Origin: Erysipelotrichaceae bacterium
GTDB lineage: Bacteria > Bacillota_I > Bacilli_A > Erysipelotrichales > Erysipelotrichaceae
Length of the DNA: 64,000 bases
Assembly: GCA_016280635.1 (NCBI GenBank)
Contig: JAEEHC010000015.1
Span: forward strand, 1 to 64,000
Direction of reading: 5' to 3'
Every line of letters starts with the position of its first letter. The first letter of the stretch is position 1. The position numbers and the translations under genes are program-made. This document shows, piece by piece, positions 39,276 to 49,869 of this stretch. The notes under the pieces are model-generated. The model was not told the DNA's origin, did not search any database, and worked only from the letters and a program-made list of their open reading frames with translations.

Positions 39276-39999
39276 AGCGCATCTGATAGGAAGCAACGGC
39301 CATGGCTATGGCTACATTCAGAGAATCAAAGTTATCCATTTCAATCTTGAAGCACTCATCGCAGCGCTTAAGCGTCTCTTCACTCATGCCCTGCCCTTCA
39401 TTGCCAAAGATCAGGGCAAAGCGTTCAGCCGGGACGATCTGCGCCAGAAAGCGGCTTTCCTTCAGCGAAGTGCCGTAGCAGCGGATGCCGTTAGCCCGCA
39501 GGTATTCCAATATCTCCCTGATGTCCTTTCTTATTACCGGAAGTTCAAACAGGGCTCCCTGACAGGCTGATATGGTCTTGGCGTTATAGAGGTCGGCGCA
39601 GTGGCTGGACAGTAATACTCCGTCATACCCGAAACAGCGGGCGGTGCGGATGATCGTTCCCACATTACCGGGATCCTGAACGTCTTCCAGAACGATCAGG
39701 CGGTGCGGGTCGGTGAGCTTACCTTCCCTCATGCGGCAGACGGCAATGGCATCGTTTAACGATTCGTTATCCGATAATTTACGCATGACTTCACTGCTGA
39801 CGCGGATGGCTTCATGATCAAAGGGATTATCGACATCTTCCCGTAATATCAGGGTATCCAGACAGCCGCTTTTGAGCGCTTCCTTAATCAGATGGTTTTC
39901 CTGCACCAGAAAAAGCTGATGACGGTCACGGTATTTCTTCATTTTCAGGGAATTGAACAGCTTTATGCGGCTGTTTTCCAGTGAGCGGATGATTTCCAT
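39265..39999 (-). CDS. TrmH/SpoU-family RNA 2'-O-methyltransferase
   Basis: 'LEDVQDPGNVGTIIRTARCFGYDGVLLS', 'ALIFGNEGQGMSEE', 'NFDSLNVAIAMAVASYQMR'. Confidence 0.94.
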   Translation of the reverse strand: MEIIRSLENSRIKLFNSLKMKKYRDRHQLFLVQENHLIKEALKSGCLDTLILREDVDNPFDHEAIRVSSEVMRKLSDNESLNDAIAVCRMREGKLTDPHRLIVLEDVQDPGNVGTIIRTARCFGYDGVLLSSHCADLYNAKTISACQGALFELPVIRKDIREILEYLRANGIRCYGTSLKESRFLAQIVPAERFALIFGNEGQGMSEETLKRCDECFKIEMDNFDSLNVAIAMAVASYQMRYER

Positions 40000-40079
40000 G
40001 TTCTCTTCCTTCTTCGATATTATTCTACACTAAACCATGCCAAGAGATAATACCATCTGTTCGCTTTGGCCGGGAAAAG

Positions 40080-40112
40080 AAAAGCCGCCTTTTCAGCGTA
40101 AAACGGCGGCCT
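40080..40112 (-). terminator. Intrinsic terminator after patatin-like gene
   Basis: Minus strand GCCGCCGTTTTACGCTGAAAAGGCGGCTTTTCTTTTC. Confidence 0.85.
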
Positions 40113-41279
40113 TCATCTGTTAAGATATGCTTTCAGTTCATCCAGATGTTCCAGCGTCTCCCGGTAGCCTTCAAAATAGAGCTCTCCGAGTTTTTCCACA
40201 TCGGATTCGACCCGGCTGACCTTTACTTCCTTTTCCGGAGCGATGACGAAGATGCGGCCCTGCTTTTCCAGGCTGATCAGTTCATCGCACTGGCGGTTGT
40301 AGTTGATGTTGCTGTCGGCCAGAGCCTTGGCAAACTGCGGGTTACGGCGGTAGAAGAACTCTGCCATTTCATTTTCCCTGGTCATCGGCTTCTTGCGGTA
40401 TTCCCTCTGGCGGGTCCTGATGACCACGATCTTTTCATAGCCCTGGTCAATGGCCCATTGATAGGCGATCTTACAGCTGGTGCCGCCATCAAGATACGGC
40501 TGGCCGTCAATGATGACTTCCGGTGACACGTATGGCATGCTGGCAGACGCCTTTGCCGCGGCGATGATGTCGGAGCAGCTGCTCTTTTCCATGTATTCAG
40601 CCTTCCCAGTATTCACATTCGCGCAGACAGCTACGTATTTCCTTTCCGGATTGCGGAAGTATTGCTCATTAAAGGGTTCATAGGCATTGACATCCCTCAG
40701 GATGAAGTCGAGGTTTACGATGCTGTGGGCCTTTCGTAAGGCCCTGACGCCGACATAGCGGCTGTCGTGGCGGTAAGCCAGGTTTATCCGGGCTGACCGG
40801 CCGATCTGCCCGGAACAGTAATTAAGTCCTGCCAGAGCACCGGCGGAAACGCCGACGACACAGCGGAAGTTGATGTCATTTTCCATTAAGGCATCAAGCA
40901 CGCCCTGACTGTAAAGCCCGCGGAAGGCACCGCCTTCCAATACCAGGGCGCCTTCAGTTATCTTATCTGAGGCCTGTCCGTTTGGTATGTCCGCCATGGC
41001 GCTGAAACTCTTGGGCGCGGTAAATTCCCTTATCCGCTGCATCTGGCGCCGGGAAACGCGGCTGAGCCGGCTAAGCTGACCGGCAGATGCACTTCTGAGG
41101 CGGTCAAAACGTTCAGCGGATACGCTTCTCAGGCGGTTGAGCTGATTTTCCGAGGCGCTTTTTATCTGCTCCAGCGATCCTTCAGAGGCCTTTCTGAGCC
41201 GGTTTAGCTGATTAGCTGATGCTCTTCTTAGCCGGGCCAGCTGTCTTGCCGATACCCTGCGGATTTGTGAAAGATCCAT
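40113..41279 (-). CDS. Patatin-like phospholipase with N-terminal 11-residue repeat region
   Basis: 'LVLEGGAFRGLYSQGVLDALMEND', 'GVSAGALAGLNY', 'DGGTSCKIA'. Confidence 0.92.
   Translation of the reverse strand: MDLSQIRRVSARQLARLRRASANQLNRLRKASEGSLEQIKSASENQLNRLRSVSAERFDRLRSASAGQLSRLSRVSRRQMQRIREFTAPKSFSAMADIPNGQASDKITEGALVLEGGAFRGLYSQGVLDALMENDINFRCVVGVSAGALAGLNYCSGQIGRSARINLAYRHDSRYVGVRALRKAHSIVNLDFILRDVNAYEPFNEQYFRNPERKYVAVCANVNTGKAEYMEKSSCSDIIAAAKASASMPYVSPEVIIDGQPYLDGGTSCKIAYQWAIDQGYEKIVVIRTRQREYRKKPMTRENEMAEFFYRRNPQFAKALADSNINYNRQCDELISLEKQGRIFVIAPEKEVKVSRVESDVEKLGELYFEGYRETLEHLDELKAYLNR
41031..41261 (-). repeat. Seven imperfect in-frame 33-bp (11-residue) repeats
   Basis: RRVSARQLARL RRASANQLNRL RKASEGSLEQI KSASENQLNRL RSVSAERFDRL RSASAGQLSRL SRVSRRQMQRI. 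Confidence 0.95.
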
Positions 41280-41311
41280 TTATTACCCCATTCCTTTCTT
41301 TACCGTTAAGA

Positions 41312-41340
41312 GAGCCTTATCGTTTGATAAGGCTCAGTTG
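41312..41340. terminator. Hairpin between ileS and the patatin-like gene
   Basis: GAGCCTTATC-GTTT-GATAAGGCTC. Confidence 0.7.
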
Positions 41341-41346
41341 TTTTTC

Positions 41347-44076
41347 CTATTCACCGCAGACAACGCAGTGGCAGCGGTGACACAAGCCGTTTTCATCGAC
41401 TTCGTCAACGATGTTCCAGCATCTCGGGCAGGCCTTGCCTTCGTACTTTTCCACCTTGATCCAGCCGGTTTCATACTCATCGTATTTTTCATCGGTGAGC
41501 TTGAACTGGGATGCGATTACCAGCTGCGCCAGATCATGCTCGCTGAGTCCTTCCAGGCAATCCCGGTATTCTTCCTTGACATTCATCAGGATACGGGCTT
41601 CCAGAGCCTTTTTGGCGACACCGGCATTCTTGGCTTCTTCCAGAGCCTTGAGGATGTCGTCTCTGACGGTGAGATACTTATCCCACTTGGCCACCAGCGC
41701 TTCGTCTTCCGGATGCTTTTCACTGACCGGCATGCTTGCCAGTAAGACACTCTTTTCTTCCGGCTTGAAGATGCTGTAGACTTCCTCCATCGTGTAGGAA
41801 AGGATCGGAGCCCACAGTCTGACCAGAACATCGGTGCACTGATAGAAGACGGTCTGAATCTGTCTTCTTCTAAGGCTGTCTTTCTTCTCAATGTAGAGAA
41901 TGTCCTTGGCATAATCCATGTAGAAGGCGCTTAAAGTCTTGGACATGAAGTTAAACAGCGTGCTGGTCAGGGAGATGTAATCATAGCGGTTGTAGCCGTC
42001 TCTGACCTTGTCGATGGTCTGATTCAGCAGAGCCAGGATGTACTTGTCCAGACTCTCCAGTCTTTCGTATTCAATGTGGTCTCTTTCATAATTAAAGTCA
42101 TCGGCATTGATGTTTCCCAGCAGATAGCGGAAGGTGTTTCTGACCTTGCGGTAGAAATCGGAATTCTGCTTGAAGATGTCATCTGAGCAGGGCAGGTCAG
42201 CCTTGAAGTCAACGCTGGCGACCCATAAGCGGAGAATGTCAGCACCATACTTGGCAATGACATCCAGCGGGTTGACGGTATTACCCAGTGACTTGCTCAT
42301 CTTCAGGCCCTTGCCGTCAACGACATAGCCATGAGACAGAACGCTCTTGTAGGGTGCCTGGCCATGGGTGGCAACACCGACGGTCAGTGATGAGTTGAAC
42401 CAGCCGCGGTACTGGTCGGAGCCTTCCAGATAAAGATCACAGGGATACTTGTATCCTCTTCTTTCAAAGGTATTGTGTGAGCTTCCGGAGTCAAACCAGA
42501 CGTCCATGATGTCCTTTTCCTTGGTAAACAGGCCATTGGGTGAACCCGGATTGGTATATCCTTCCGGTAAGAGTTCCTTGGCTTCCTTTTCGAACCAGAT
42601 GTTGGAACCGTACTTTTCAAACAGCTGGGCGACGTGTTCAAATACTTCTTCTTCAATGATCGGCTTACCGGCTTCATCGTAGAAGATGGGAATCGGTACG
42701 CCCCAGACTCTCTGACGGGAAATACACCAGTCGCCGCGGTCCTTGATCATGTTATGGATCCTGATCTGGCCGAAGTCGTTCTCCCACTTGACTCCATCAA
42801 TGGCCTTCAGCAGTTCATCTCTGATCTTTTCGATGGAGGCAAACCACTGCACGGTGGCCCGGAAGATGACCGGCTTCTTCATTCTCTCATCATGAGGATA
42901 TGAGTGGGTAACAAATTGCAGCTTCAGCAGATGGCCCAGTTCATCCAGCTTGGCAACGACGGTCTTATTAGCGTCATAAACGAACTGTCCTTCCAGGAAA
43001 TCGCCGGCTTCAGCTGTCATGCAGCCCTTCTCGTCAACCGGACAGAAGGCGGGAATGCCGTACTTGGTGCCGACATAGAAGTCATCAAGACCATGACCGG
43101 GGGCGGTATGAACGCATCCGGTGCCGTCTTCGTCAGTAACGTGGCTGCCCAGGATGATCAGGGAAGTCCGATCATAGAAGGGATGCTTGACGGTGATGTA
43201 TTCGAGCTGGCTGCCCTTAAAGGTCCTTAAGACCTCATATTCCGGCAGTTCAAAGGCCGCCATCAGTTTTTCAACCATGGAATTAAGAACGATCAGCTTG
43301 CCCTTGGCCGTCTTTACGACAGCGTACTGGAAATCAGGATTGAGGCAGATAGCCAGATTTGCCGGGATGGTCCAGGGGGTAGTGGTCCAGATTACGAACT
43401 TTTCGTCGCCATCCAGAACACCCTTGCCATCAACGACATCAAAGGTTACATAGATGGTCGGGTCCTTGCGGTCCTGGTAGAAGATCTCGCTGTCGGCGAC
43501 GGCGCTCTCTCTTTCCGGAGACCAGTAGATCGGTTTCAGACCCTGGTAGATCAGACCCTTGACGGCCATCTTCCCGAAAGTGCGGATCTGATCGGCCTCA
43601 AAGGATTTATGCAGGGTAATGTATGGATGATCAAAGTCAGCTACCGTTCCCAGACGCTTTTCGGTGGCCTTCTGAATCTCAATCTGCTGGAGGGCATATT
43701 CCTCACACTTGGCGCGGAAGTCGGCGGTAGACATTTTCTTGCGGTCATAGCCGAGCTTGGGCATGGCATTTTCGATCGGAAGACCGTGGGTATCCCAGCC
43801 GGGATAGAATGGCGTATCATAGCCCATCATGTGCTTGCTCTTGACGACGAAGTCCTTCAGACAGCGGTTCATGGAAGTACCCATGTGCAGGTTGCCGTTG
43901 GCATACGGCGGACCATCGTGCAGCATGAAGCTCTCCTTGCCCTTGTTCTGTTCAGTCATCAAATCATAAAGACGCATCTCTTCCCATTTGGCCAGGATCT
44001 TCGGTTCCTTGGTCGGTAAGTTGGCTCTCATTTCAAATTCCGTTCTGGGCATTAACAGCGTATCCTTGTAATCCAT
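41347..44076 (-). CDS. ileS: Isoleucyl-tRNA synthetase
   Basis: 'HDGPPYANGNLHMGTSMNRCLKDFV', 'KMSKSLGN', C-terminal zinc cysteines; start corrected to MDYKDTLLMP. Confidence 0.97.
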   Translation of the reverse strand: MDYKDTLLMPRTEFEMRANLPTKEPKILAKWEEMRLYDLMTEQNKGKESFMLHDGPPYANGNLHMGTSMNRCLKDFVVKSKHMMGYDTPFYPGWDTHGLPIENAMPKLGYDRKKMSTADFRAKCEEYALQQIEIQKATEKRLGTVADFDHPYITLHKSFEADQIRTFGKMAVKGLIYQGLKPIYWSPERESAVADSEIFYQDRKDPTIYVTFDVVDGKGVLDGDEKFVIWTTTPWTIPANLAICLNPDFQYAVVKTAKGKLIVLNSMVEKLMAAFELPEYEVLRTFKGSQLEYITVKHPFYDRTSLIILGSHVTDEDGTGCVHTAPGHGLDDFYVGTKYGIPAFCPVDEKGCMTAEAGDFLEGQFVYDANKTVVAKLDELGHLLKLQFVTHSYPHDERMKKPVIFRATVQWFASIEKIRDELLKAIDGVKWENDFGQIRIHNMIKDRGDWCISRQRVWGVPIPIFYDEAGKPIIEEEVFEHVAQLFEKYGSNIWFEKEAKELLPEGYTNPGSPNGLFTKEKDIMDVWFDSGSSHNTFERRGYKYPCDLYLEGSDQYRGWFNSSLTVGVATHGQAPYKSVLSHGYVVDGKGLKMSKSLGNTVNPLDVIAKYGADILRLWVASVDFKADLPCSDDIFKQNSDFYRKVRNTFRYLLGNINADDFNYERDHIEYERLESLDKYILALLNQTIDKVRDGYNRYDYISLTSTLFNFMSKTLSAFYMDYAKDILYIEKKDSLRRRQIQTVFYQCTDVLVRLWAPILSYTMEEVYSIFKPEEKSVLLASMPVSEKHPEDEALVAKWDKYLTVRDDILKALEEAKNAGVAKKALEARILMNVKEEYRDCLEGLSEHDLAQLVIASQFKLTDEKYDEYETGWIKVEKYEGKACPRCWNIVDEVDENGLCHRCHCVVCGE

Positions 44077-44098
44077 ATTCCTCATTCCTTCTTTCCTT

Positions 44099-44312
44099 AA
44101 AAAAACGTCCTCAGATCTAAGGACGTCATAACGCGGTACCACCTTAGTTCATGAGCTCAGTGCCCATGCCCTTAATTGATCATTAACGCAGATTCACGAC
44201 ATGCCTTACTTATTTCAGGCAGGTAACTCCCAGGTGATGTCTGATGATAACTCTGACCGGCTTTCACCAACCGCCGGTTCTCTGATTGCCTCTTATCAGC
44301 AGCGCGTCCTGT
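44099..44312 (-). promoter_or_regulatory. T-box leader (tRNA-Ile) upstream of ileS
   Basis: Minus strand AAGGTGGTACCGCGTT, terminator ACGTCCTTAGATCTGAGGACGTTTTTTT, specifier ATC in GACATCACC (plus 44236-44238). Confidence 0.95.
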
Positions 44313-44321
44313 TCAACGTTT

Positions 44322-44813
44322 TTAGTTTTCTTCAGTATTTTCAGTTGTATGTTCAGTTGTGACTTCGAACGGATTGGGTACTTCCAGATCACCGTAGCTG
44401 TCGATCGTATCCAGCAGGTTGCTGATGGATTCCCGCAGCACTCTGGTCTTTTCCTGATTCTGCTCGCTGAACTTCTTCATCGTATCGACATAGCCCTGAA
44501 CCTTAAGCATGGCTTCATCAATGATGTCGTCAGCGCTCTTCTGAGCATCAGTGATGATGTTGTTGGCTTCCAGCAGCGCCAGACGGCCGACATCATCAGC
44601 CTGCTTTTCTCTGGCCTGAAGTTCACTGACCAGAAGCTGATATCTCTTCTTGATCATGTTGAACTGGTTGTTAAGCGTTTCGATCTGATTCTGATAAAGT
44701 AATATTTTTTCATTCAGCTCACGGACATGGTACTCATACCGGTCGATCTCGTTGTCGACCTGATAGCAGTCATAGCCGCTGGTTACTAAATTGAAACGAT
44801 GATTTCCGTTCAT
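44322..44813 (-). CDS. DivIVA-domain protein
   Basis: 'GYDCYQVDNEIDRYEYHVRELNEKI' coiled-coil; canonical ylmH-divIVA-ileS position. Confidence 0.85.
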   Translation of the reverse strand: MNGNHRFNLVTSGYDCYQVDNEIDRYEYHVRELNEKILLYQNQIETLNNQFNMIKKRYQLLVSELQAREKQADDVGRLALLEANNIITDAQKSADDIIDEAMLKVQGYVDTMKKFSEQNQEKTRVLRESISNLLDTIDSYGDLEVPNPFEVTTEHTTENTEEN

Positions 44814-44825
44814 AATATCGCTCCC

Positions 44826-45581
44826 CTACTTAAACTTTCTGATAAGGATGTTGTATTTACCACTCCTCTGGTTGGTATCAATATTATCAATTTGAAAACG
44901 ACCGAACATTCTTATCGATAATATATCATTATTATTACACACTAAAGTGCAATCTTCAATAGTTTTATAATTAACATTTACCAGACCGTGAGTGATCATC
45001 TGCTTGGCTTTTTCCCGCGATTTTCTGATGACAGCCGAGACGACACAGTCCAGTCTCAGGGCGCTGCAGACTACTCTCAGAGAGTCAAATTCAAACTGCT
45101 GAGCGGCAAAGGCAACTTCCTCAAAATCGACGTTGCATCGGGAAATCCTGGTAAGTGACTGTCTTACAGCGTATGACAGTTCGCTGACAACGTACAGATA
45201 CATCTCACCGTTTCTGACCCACATGTCACCGAATTTGTCGATGTCAAAACCCAGAGCGTGAACGCTGCCCAGCAAGTCGCGATGGGTAAGGTTTTCAAAT
45301 TTCTGATTATAGCGCCCTTTCAGACAGCAGACAAAGTCTTCAGCACAAATGTTCTGACCGATGACCAGGCGTTTTTTCAGTGCCTGATCATAACCGCCTA
45401 AAGCGGAAAATGGCGCTCTTGAGCCGATGAAACTCTCCGCCGTCTGCAGTGAATCCGGGCCCATGAAGTCCAGCGGCTGTAAAAGGCCGCTGCGCTCATA
45501 TTGACGTAAAGCGTCATCCAGACGCTTTATCAGTTCTTCATATCCGCGGTAATGCTGGAGAACGGCGCCGCTAATCGGCAT
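44826..45581 (-). CDS. YlmH-family S4-domain RNA-binding protein
   Basis: 'FMGPDSLQTAESF' type N-terminus and S4 'REKAKQMITHGLVNVNYKTIEDCTLVCNNNDILSIRMFGRFQI'. Confidence 0.92.
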   Translation of the reverse strand: MPISGAVLQHYRGYEELIKRLDDALRQYERSGLLQPLDFMGPDSLQTAESFIGSRAPFSALGGYDQALKKRLVIGQNICAEDFVCCLKGRYNQKFENLTHRDLLGSVHALGFDIDKFGDMWVRNGEMYLYVVSELSYAVRQSLTRISRCNVDFEEVAFAAQQFEFDSLRVVCSALRLDCVVSAVIRKSREKAKQMITHGLVNVNYKTIEDCTLVCNNNDILSIRMFGRFQIDNIDTNQRSGKYNILIRKFK

Positions 45582-45966
45582 TTTCCCAGGAGCCTACCGG
45601 CAGTTCCTTCGGAGCGAACAGGAAAACGTTGTCATCGATCTTCTGAACCGTTCCGTTGATGGCGTAAATGGTACCGGACAGAAAGTCCAGCAGTCTGGTA
45701 GCGCCGCTTTCCTGCAGCCGGTGAATGTTTACCACACAGGCTTTCTTCTGCAGCAGATAATCAGCGATCTGACGGGCATCCTCATAGCTGCGCGGTTCAT
45801 TGATGATCATCTTGGCGTTGATGCTGGAGACCGCCTCATTGCTGGGCTCCTCATAATCACTGGTGTTTCTCTCTTCTTCCTTATCATCGTTAAGGTAGGG
45901 ATCAACAAAACTCTTGGTTATCTTGTGCAGCAGCCCTTCTTTTTCCTTAGGATCTTTCTCTGTCAT
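45571..45966 (-). CDS. sepF: Cell division protein SepF
   Basis: 'EPRSYEDARQIADYLLQKKACVVNIHRLQESGATRLLDFLSGTIYAINGTVQKIDDNVFLFAP'. Confidence 0.94.
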   Translation of the reverse strand: MTEKDPKEKEGLLHKITKSFVDPYLNDDKEEERNTSDYEEPSNEAVSSINAKMIINEPRSYEDARQIADYLLQKKACVVNIHRLQESGATRLLDFLSGTIYAINGTVQKIDDNVFLFAPKELPVGSWENAD

Positions 45967-46101
45967 ATGCTTCTTCCTTTCCTGTTTCTTCAATGATAAA
46001 TCAATAGTGTCCATGTAGTTCTTGTCTACCAGAGACTATTACTAATTAAGTATAGCACAAAACCGCACCGGTAAATCAGATGTCAATAGCCGTTTAGAGA
46101 A

Positions 46102-46126
46102 AAGACCTGCCTAATCGACAGGTCTT
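46102..46126 (-). terminator. lon terminator
   Basis: AAGACCTG...CAGGTCTT with T-rich minus-strand flank. Confidence 0.75.
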
Positions 46127-46135
46127 ATTAGATTT

Positions 46136-48487
46136 CTATGCCTTTGAGCGCAGGGCTTTCTTTTCGAATATCTGCTTATAGACATCATCCATCGTCTTGA
46201 CGGGGATGAAATTGATATTCTCCTTGACCACCTTGTCCACTTCATCAAGGTCCTTCAGGTTGTTTTCCGGAAGGATGATGTTATGGATGTTGCAGCGGTA
46301 AGCTGCCATGGTCTTTTCCCTTAAGCCGCCAATGGGCAGGACATTTCCTCTTAAGGTTATCTCACCGGTCATCGCCAGATCCCGGCTGACTGTCTTTCCG
46401 GTCAGTGAGGAGATGATGGCGGTGGTCAGGGTGATACCCGCAGACGGTCCGTCCTTGGGAACCGCTCCCTCAGGAGCGTGGATCTGAATGTCCTGAGTCT
46501 CAAAGATCTTGGCGTCAATGCCGTAATGCTCGGCGTTGGCCTTGACATAACCGACAGCGATGGTGGCCGATTCCTTCATGACATCACCGAGATTTCCGGT
46601 AACGATCAGTCCGCCCTTGCCGGGATAATGGGTTACCTCGATGGGCAGAATGTCACCGCCGAACTGAGTATAGGCCAATCCGGTAACAATGCCGACTTCG
46701 TCCTTTTCTTCCTTCTTGCCGTATTCATAGATCTCCTTGCCAAGCCATTCATTGATCAGCTTTCGGGTGATCTTTACGGTCTTTCTTTCGCCCTTGGCGA
46801 TGGAGAGAACCGTCTTGCGGCAAAGCTTGCCGATGCATCTCTGCAGCTGTCTGACGCCGGCTTCTCTGGTATAGAAGCGGATGATGTAAAGGATCTCTTC
46901 CTCATCCAGTTTGAACTGTGATGATTTAAGGCCGTTTTCCGTCAGTTCCTTGCGGATCAGATGTTCCAGGGCGATGTGCACCTTTTCATCTTCGGTATAG
47001 GAGCTCATCTCAATGATCTCCAGGCGGTCTTTCAGGGCTTCCGGGATCGAACTGATGTCGTTAGCGGTAGCGATGAACATGACCTTGGAGAGGTTGTACG
47101 GTTCTTCAAGATAGTTGTCAGAGAACATGGCGTTCTGTTCCGGATCAAGTACTTCCAGCATGGCGCTGGCCGGGTCGCCCTTATAATCGGCTCCCATCTT
47201 GTCCAGTTCATCGATCAGGAATACCGGGTTGATGGTTCCGGCTTTCTTCATGCCCTGAATGATCCGGCCCGGAAGAGAACCCAGATAGGTCCTACGGTGG
47301 CCTCTGATCTCGGCTTCGTCGCGTACACCGCCCAGCGAGACCTTGACGAACTTGCGGTTCAGGGCCCGGGCGATGCTCTTGGCCAGAGAAGTCTTACCGA
47401 CTCCCGGCGGTCCGTACAGACACAGGATCGGAGCATTAAGCGTTCCCGTCATGTTCTTGACGGCAATGTATTCCAGTACTCTTTCCTTGACCTTCTGAAT
47501 TCCGTAGTGGTCTTCATCCAGGATGCGGGAGATCTCGTTGATGTCGCTGCTGTCTTCGCTCTGCTGCCAGAAGGGGACCTTCTGCAGCCAGTCGAGATAG
47601 GAGCGGATGACGGCGGCTTCCGAGGACATTGCCGGCATCATTTCGTAGCGTTCGATCTCTTCCTTGGCTTTTTCCTTGATGTTATCCGGATAGGGATTGT
47701 TCATGAACCAGTCCAGCAGCGAATCAGATGAATCCGGGGAATCATATCCTTCACCCAGTTCTTCCTTGATGGCCTTCAGACGTTCACGTAAGAAGTATTC
47801 CTTCTGGGAATCATCGATGGACTCCCGGACCTTTTCGGTGATCTTGTCGTCAAGCTGCTTCATCTCCCGGTTGAGTTCAAACTGCTTCAACAGCAGCAGC
47901 AGCCTTTCGTTGACATTGACCGCTTCCAGCAGATCCTGGCGGGCGGACAGAGTCATCGGCAGAAACTGGGAAAGCTGATCGGCCAGTGTTGAGGCGTTGA
48001 CTCCGCTGGTCAGCTGGGCAAGAAACTGCTTGGGAAGAGGCTTGTTGCCTTCCGTCTGAGTCTCAAATTCCTTGATGACCCGGTGAATCAATGCCAGTTC
48101 CTGCTGGGGCTCGCCGTTGACGACGTCAACAACTGAAATGTTAGCCATGAACATGGATCCGTTTGACCACACCTCATTGGCGCGGGCACGGGCCAGGCTC
48201 TTCAGCTTGACTTTATAGATCTTGTCTTCCTTGCGGACATTGGTGATCTGGCACAGCGTACCGAACATGTACATGTCGGCAGGCTGCGGAGATTCCGTCA
48301 TGATGTCCTTCTGAGTAGTGAGCCAGACCAGCGGCTTCTTGTCGCCTTCTCTGGCAAAGTTAAGCGCGTTGATGCTGATGTCGCGGCCGACGTCAATGAT
48401 TATCTCCTGTTCCGGAAAGATAATGACGCCTCTGGTACAGATGACCGGATAATCAACATTCTGATTCATATCAGCGTATACACTCAT
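46136..48487 (-). CDS. lon: ATP-dependent protease Lon
   Basis: '[46 protein letters not shown]', '[14 protein letters not shown]' catalytic Ser. Confidence 0.97.
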   Translation of the reverse strand: MSVYADMNQNVDYPVICTRGVIIFPEQEIIIDVGRDISINALNFAREGDKKPLVWLTTQKDIMTESPQPADMYMFGTLCQITNVRKEDKIYKVKLKSLARARANEVWSNGSMFMANISVVDVVNGEPQQELALIHRVIKEFETQTEGNKPLPKQFLAQLTSGVNASTLADQLSQFLPMTLSARQDLLEAVNVNERLLLLLKQFELNREMKQLDDKITEKVRESIDDSQKEYFLRERLKAIKEELGEGYDSPDSSDSLLDWFMNNPYPDNIKEKAKEEIERYEMMPAMSSEAAVIRSYLDWLQKVPFWQQSEDSSDINEISRILDEDHYGIQKVKERVLEYIAVKNMTGTLNAPILCLYGPPGVGKTSLAKSIARALNRKFVKVSLGGVRDEAEIRGHRRTYLGSLPGRIIQGMKKAGTINPVFLIDELDKMGADYKGDPASAMLEVLDPEQNAMFSDNYLEEPYNLSKVMFIATANDISSIPEALKDRLEIIEMSSYTEDEKVHIALEHLIRKELTENGLKSSQFKLDEEEILYIIRFYTREAGVRQLQRCIGKLCRKTVLSIAKGERKTVKITRKLINEWLGKEIYEYGKKEEKDEVGIVTGLAYTQFGGDILPIEVTHYPGKGGLIVTGNLGDVMKESATIAVGYVKANAEHYGIDAKIFETQDIQIHAPEGAVPKDGPSAGITLTTAIISSLTGKTVSRDLAMTGEITLRGNVLPIGGLREKTMAAYRCNIHNIILPENNLKDLDEVDKVVKENINFIPVKTMDDVYKQIFEKKALRSKA

Positions 48488-48513
48488 CTCTCATACCTCC
48501 TGAGATGGAATGT

Positions 48514-49812
48514 TTACTTTTCAGCCTTTGCCTCCTTGTTTTCCTTCTTCAGGATCTCAAGAGTCTTCTGATTCTTAATGTCCTCAGAAAGCATTTCAGC
48601 TGAGATCAGTTCCTTGATCTTTTCGACTTCCATCTTGTATTTCTCACTCATGCCTTTGTATTCGGCTTCGATGTCTTCTTCGGTTACTTCAACCTTCATG
48701 TCTTCACCGATGGCTTCCAGGATCAGTCTGATTCTGACCTTCTTTTCCGCCACTTCACGCAGTGACTGACGGAACTGTTCCTTGGTCTGGCCCATGACCT
48801 GGAGATAGTTTTCCAGTTTCCAGCCATAGGATGCCATCTGAGCTTCTCTTTCTCTTAATGTTTCGTCGGTTTCCCTTTCGATCATGACTTCCGGGATCTC
48901 GATCTTGCAGCAATCGCATAAGCCGTCCAGCAGCTCATCAGTAGCCTTCTGCTCGGCTTCCTCTGTCTTCTGATCCTTCATGGCTTTCTTGATGGTCTTG
49001 GTCAGATCTTCAACGGTCTTGACATCATCGCCGAAATCATCAAGATCGGCAACGAATTCATCGTTTAGTTCCGGCAGAACCTTTTCCTTAATGCCGTTTA
49101 CCTTTACCTTGAACTCAGCATCCTTACCAGCCAGTTCCTTGGTATATTCCTTGGGGAAGGTTACCTTGATGGTCTTTTCCTCGCCGGTCTTTAAGCCGAT
49201 GAGCTGATCCTCAAATCCGGGGATGAAGGAACCTGAGCCGATCTCCAGGGGATAATCGGTTCCCTTGCCGCCCTCAAAGGCTACGCCGTCGACAAATCCT
49301 TCAAAGTCGATGACGGCGATGTCGCCCTTTCTGACGGCGCCTTCTTCTCTCAGTTCCTCAGTGGCATTACGCTGACGGAGCTGGTTGATCTGTTCGTCAA
49401 CTTCCTTCTTGGAAACGCTGACCTTGGCCGGTTTATAGGTTACGGAGCGGTAATCGCCCAGTTCAACATCCGGGTAGATCGTCAACAAAAACTTCAGGGT
49501 TACTTCTTCCTCGCTGATGTTGTCAATGTCCAGAGACGGTCTGTCGACCAGCTTGATCTCCTTATATTCTTCAAGGCCGAATTCCAGAGCCTGCTGGGCA
49601 ACGTTTTCAGCTGCCTCTACCAGGATCTCGTTCTTGTTGATGTATCTGTCCAGCATGGCTGCCGGTACATGACCCTTGCGGAAACCCGGGATCTGGATCC
49701 TGGCTGCCACTTTCTTTCTGGCCTTTTCGCGGGCATCAGTCCACTGCTGACCATCAACAGTTACCTTTAATTCGGCTTTGCCGCTTTCTTTTTTCTCATA
49801 AACTGCTTTCAT
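48514..49812 (-). CDS. tig: Trigger factor
   Basis: 'IPGFRKGHVPAAML', PPIase 'GDIAVIDFEGFVDGVAFEGGKGTDYPLEIGSGSFIPGFEDQLIG'. Confidence 0.97.
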   Translation of the reverse strand: MKAVYEKKESGKAELKVTVDGQQWTDAREKARKKVAARIQIPGFRKGHVPAAMLDRYINKNEILVEAAENVAQQALEFGLEEYKEIKLVDRPSLDIDNISEEEVTLKFLLTIYPDVELGDYRSVTYKPAKVSVSKKEVDEQINQLRQRNATEELREEGAVRKGDIAVIDFEGFVDGVAFEGGKGTDYPLEIGSGSFIPGFEDQLIGLKTGEEKTIKVTFPKEYTKELAGKDAEFKVKVNGIKEKVLPELNDEFVADLDDFGDDVKTVEDLTKTIKKAMKDQKTEEAEQKATDELLDGLCDCCKIEIPEVMIERETDETLREREAQMASYGWKLENYLQVMGQTKEQFRQSLREVAEKKVRIRLILEAIGEDMKVEVTEEDIEAEYKGMSEKYKMEVEKIKELISAEMLSEDIKNQKTLEILKKENKEAKAEK

Positions 49813-49869
49813 ATAAATCTCCTTTTGTCGCCATAATATCTTATCACATTTGCCGCATGCGTTTCTACT

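Noticed and set aside
46961-47731. 256-aa plus-strand ORF
   Set aside because: Antisense to lon, which is unambiguous.
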